Shown here: one piece after another, positions 63,576 to 64,000 of the stretch
Position numbering within the stretch: position 1 is the first letter of the stretch
Layout of the letters: every line of letters starts with the position of its first letter
Source: Pseudomonas jinjuensis
GTDB lineage: Bacteria; Pseudomonadota; Gammaproteobacteria; Pseudomonadales; Pseudomonadaceae
DNA length: 64,000 nt
Direction of reading: 5' to 3'
Assembly: GCF_900103845.1 (NCBI RefSeq)
Contig: NZ_FNIJ01000004.1
Location: 352,567-416,566 of the forward strand
Translations under genes and position numbers: made by a program
Notes under the pieces: generated by a model
What the model saw: the letters and a program-made list of their open reading frames with translations, nothing else
Told to the model about the DNA's origin: nothing
Database searches by the model: none

Positions 63576-63678
63576 CTGCCCTGCCTTGCGCGCCGCAGTT
63601 AGCCGGCGCTGAACTCGGCGCAGAGCCGCCCAGCCCCGTCTGACACCCACCCTGAGCCCGCCTTGAGCGTAATGCTGT

Positions 63679-64000
63679 TCACTTAAGCGGAGCGGCCTTG
63701 CGGTTCACCGGGTAGCGAGTCTTTGAGATCTTCACCGTCCTTGGCCTGGTAGGCCTTGGACGGCGATCCAGAAACAGCCCGCCGATCCCGGCCCGCAACT
63801 CTGTCAATCGCCTTCCGGTAGCAGAAATCGGATTGGCCGCTGCCATCACGATCAGTTGAACGGCGATGTAGTGGGCTACCGGCTTGAAGCGTATCTCGGA
63901 TGCTGAGCGGCCGAAGGCCACCGCTGCCTGACTCGCCTCACGGCGAATGACGTTGTAGCTCAGCAGCAACCCCCAGACTTCCTGATAGATAAGCTCGACC
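63679..64000 (-). CDS. IS4-family transposase, C-terminal part, cut by the window edge
   Basis: The frame is open to the right edge and encodes the C-terminal 107 residues: VELIYQEVWGLLLSYNVIRRE (shown in parts: IYQEVWGLLLSYNVIRREA) with the Y-x2-R-x3-E-like C1-region pattern of IS4 transposases, then a basic tail with RPTRPRTVKISKTRYPVNRK. The element's end should lie between 63576 and 63679; I could not delimit the inverted repeat with confidence. Confidence 0.82.
   Translation of the reverse strand, partial: VELIYQEVWGLLLSYNVIRREASQAAVAFGRSASEIRFKPVAHYIAVQLIVMAAANPISATGRRLTELRAGIGGLFLDRRPRPTRPRTVKISKTRYPVNRKAAPLK

Overview
The window is a high-GC gammaproteobacterial chromosome segment. 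It is most likely from a metabolically versatile Pseudomonas: it has a GbdR-type betaine regulator, orphan CaiX-like betaine-binding protein, BCCT carrier, DUF1302/DUF1329 outer-membrane pair, Pseudomonas-style REP palindromes and sigma-54 promoters. Genus is an inference; species cannot be fixed from the sequence. Nearly all of the window is accessory catabolism.

Region 1 (1-15083): after a truncated LysR gene and an SDR lacking the usual Tyr/Lys pair comes a nine-gene leftward operon (10072 down to 1573). It encodes a CntA/YeaW-type Rieske oxygenase, two SDRs, a BKACE beta-keto acid cleavage enzyme, an aminobutyraldehyde-type ALDH, a carnitine-dehydrogenase-like enzyme, the CntB-type reductase, a hotdog thioesterase and a CaiX-like binding protein. 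Two GATase1-AraC regulators (one clearly GbdR-like), AzlCD and an atypical MFS carrier follow. Together these look like a quaternary-amine (carnitine-like) catabolic locus that combines parts of the oxygenase route and the betainyl-CoA route.

Region 2 (15345-29193): a leftward operon encodes a ProV-ProW-ProX betaine importer, an enlarged beta-hydroxyacid dehydrogenase and a DddP-type DMSP lyase with all metal and catalytic residues. Divergent from it are a mandelate-racemase-type dehydratase and a GhrA-like reductase. A chemoreceptor, a GntR/FCD regulator and a class II aldolase/3-hydroxyisobutyrate-dehydrogenase pair follow. Three copies of one 15-bp operator (ATGATTGTCAACMAT) lie in front of the importer/dehydratase divergon, the regulator and the aldolase operon, joining them into one predicted regulon.

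Region 3 (29200-37356): a decayed AraC gene, LysR with divergent AhpD-like and cupin genes, a BCCT transporter, and a housekeeping-like DUF294/exonuclease/membrane-protein set.

Region 4 (37635-59297): fumarylacetoacetase, TetR, an acyl-CoA synthetase, the DUF1302/DUF1329 pair, an XylR/DmpR-type sigma-54 activator and two successive aromatic ring-cleavage modules. The first has extradiol dioxygenase, C-C hydrolase, two-component flavin monooxygenase, and hydratase, acetaldehyde dehydrogenase and aldolase. The second has monooxygenase, flavin reductase, extradiol dioxygenase and FAH-family hydrolase, with a TetR regulator. Two near-identical -24/-12 promoters precede the DUF1302 gene and the first module.

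Region 5 (59298-64000): a noncoding, hairpin-rich junction carrying a tRNA-Leu 3'-end-like sequence (possible att site), followed by lower-GC cargo: a lipoprotein, an OLD-like ATPase/TOPRIM protein, a RelE/NadS toxin-antitoxin pair and the end of an IS4-family transposase. This looks like the edge of a genomic island.
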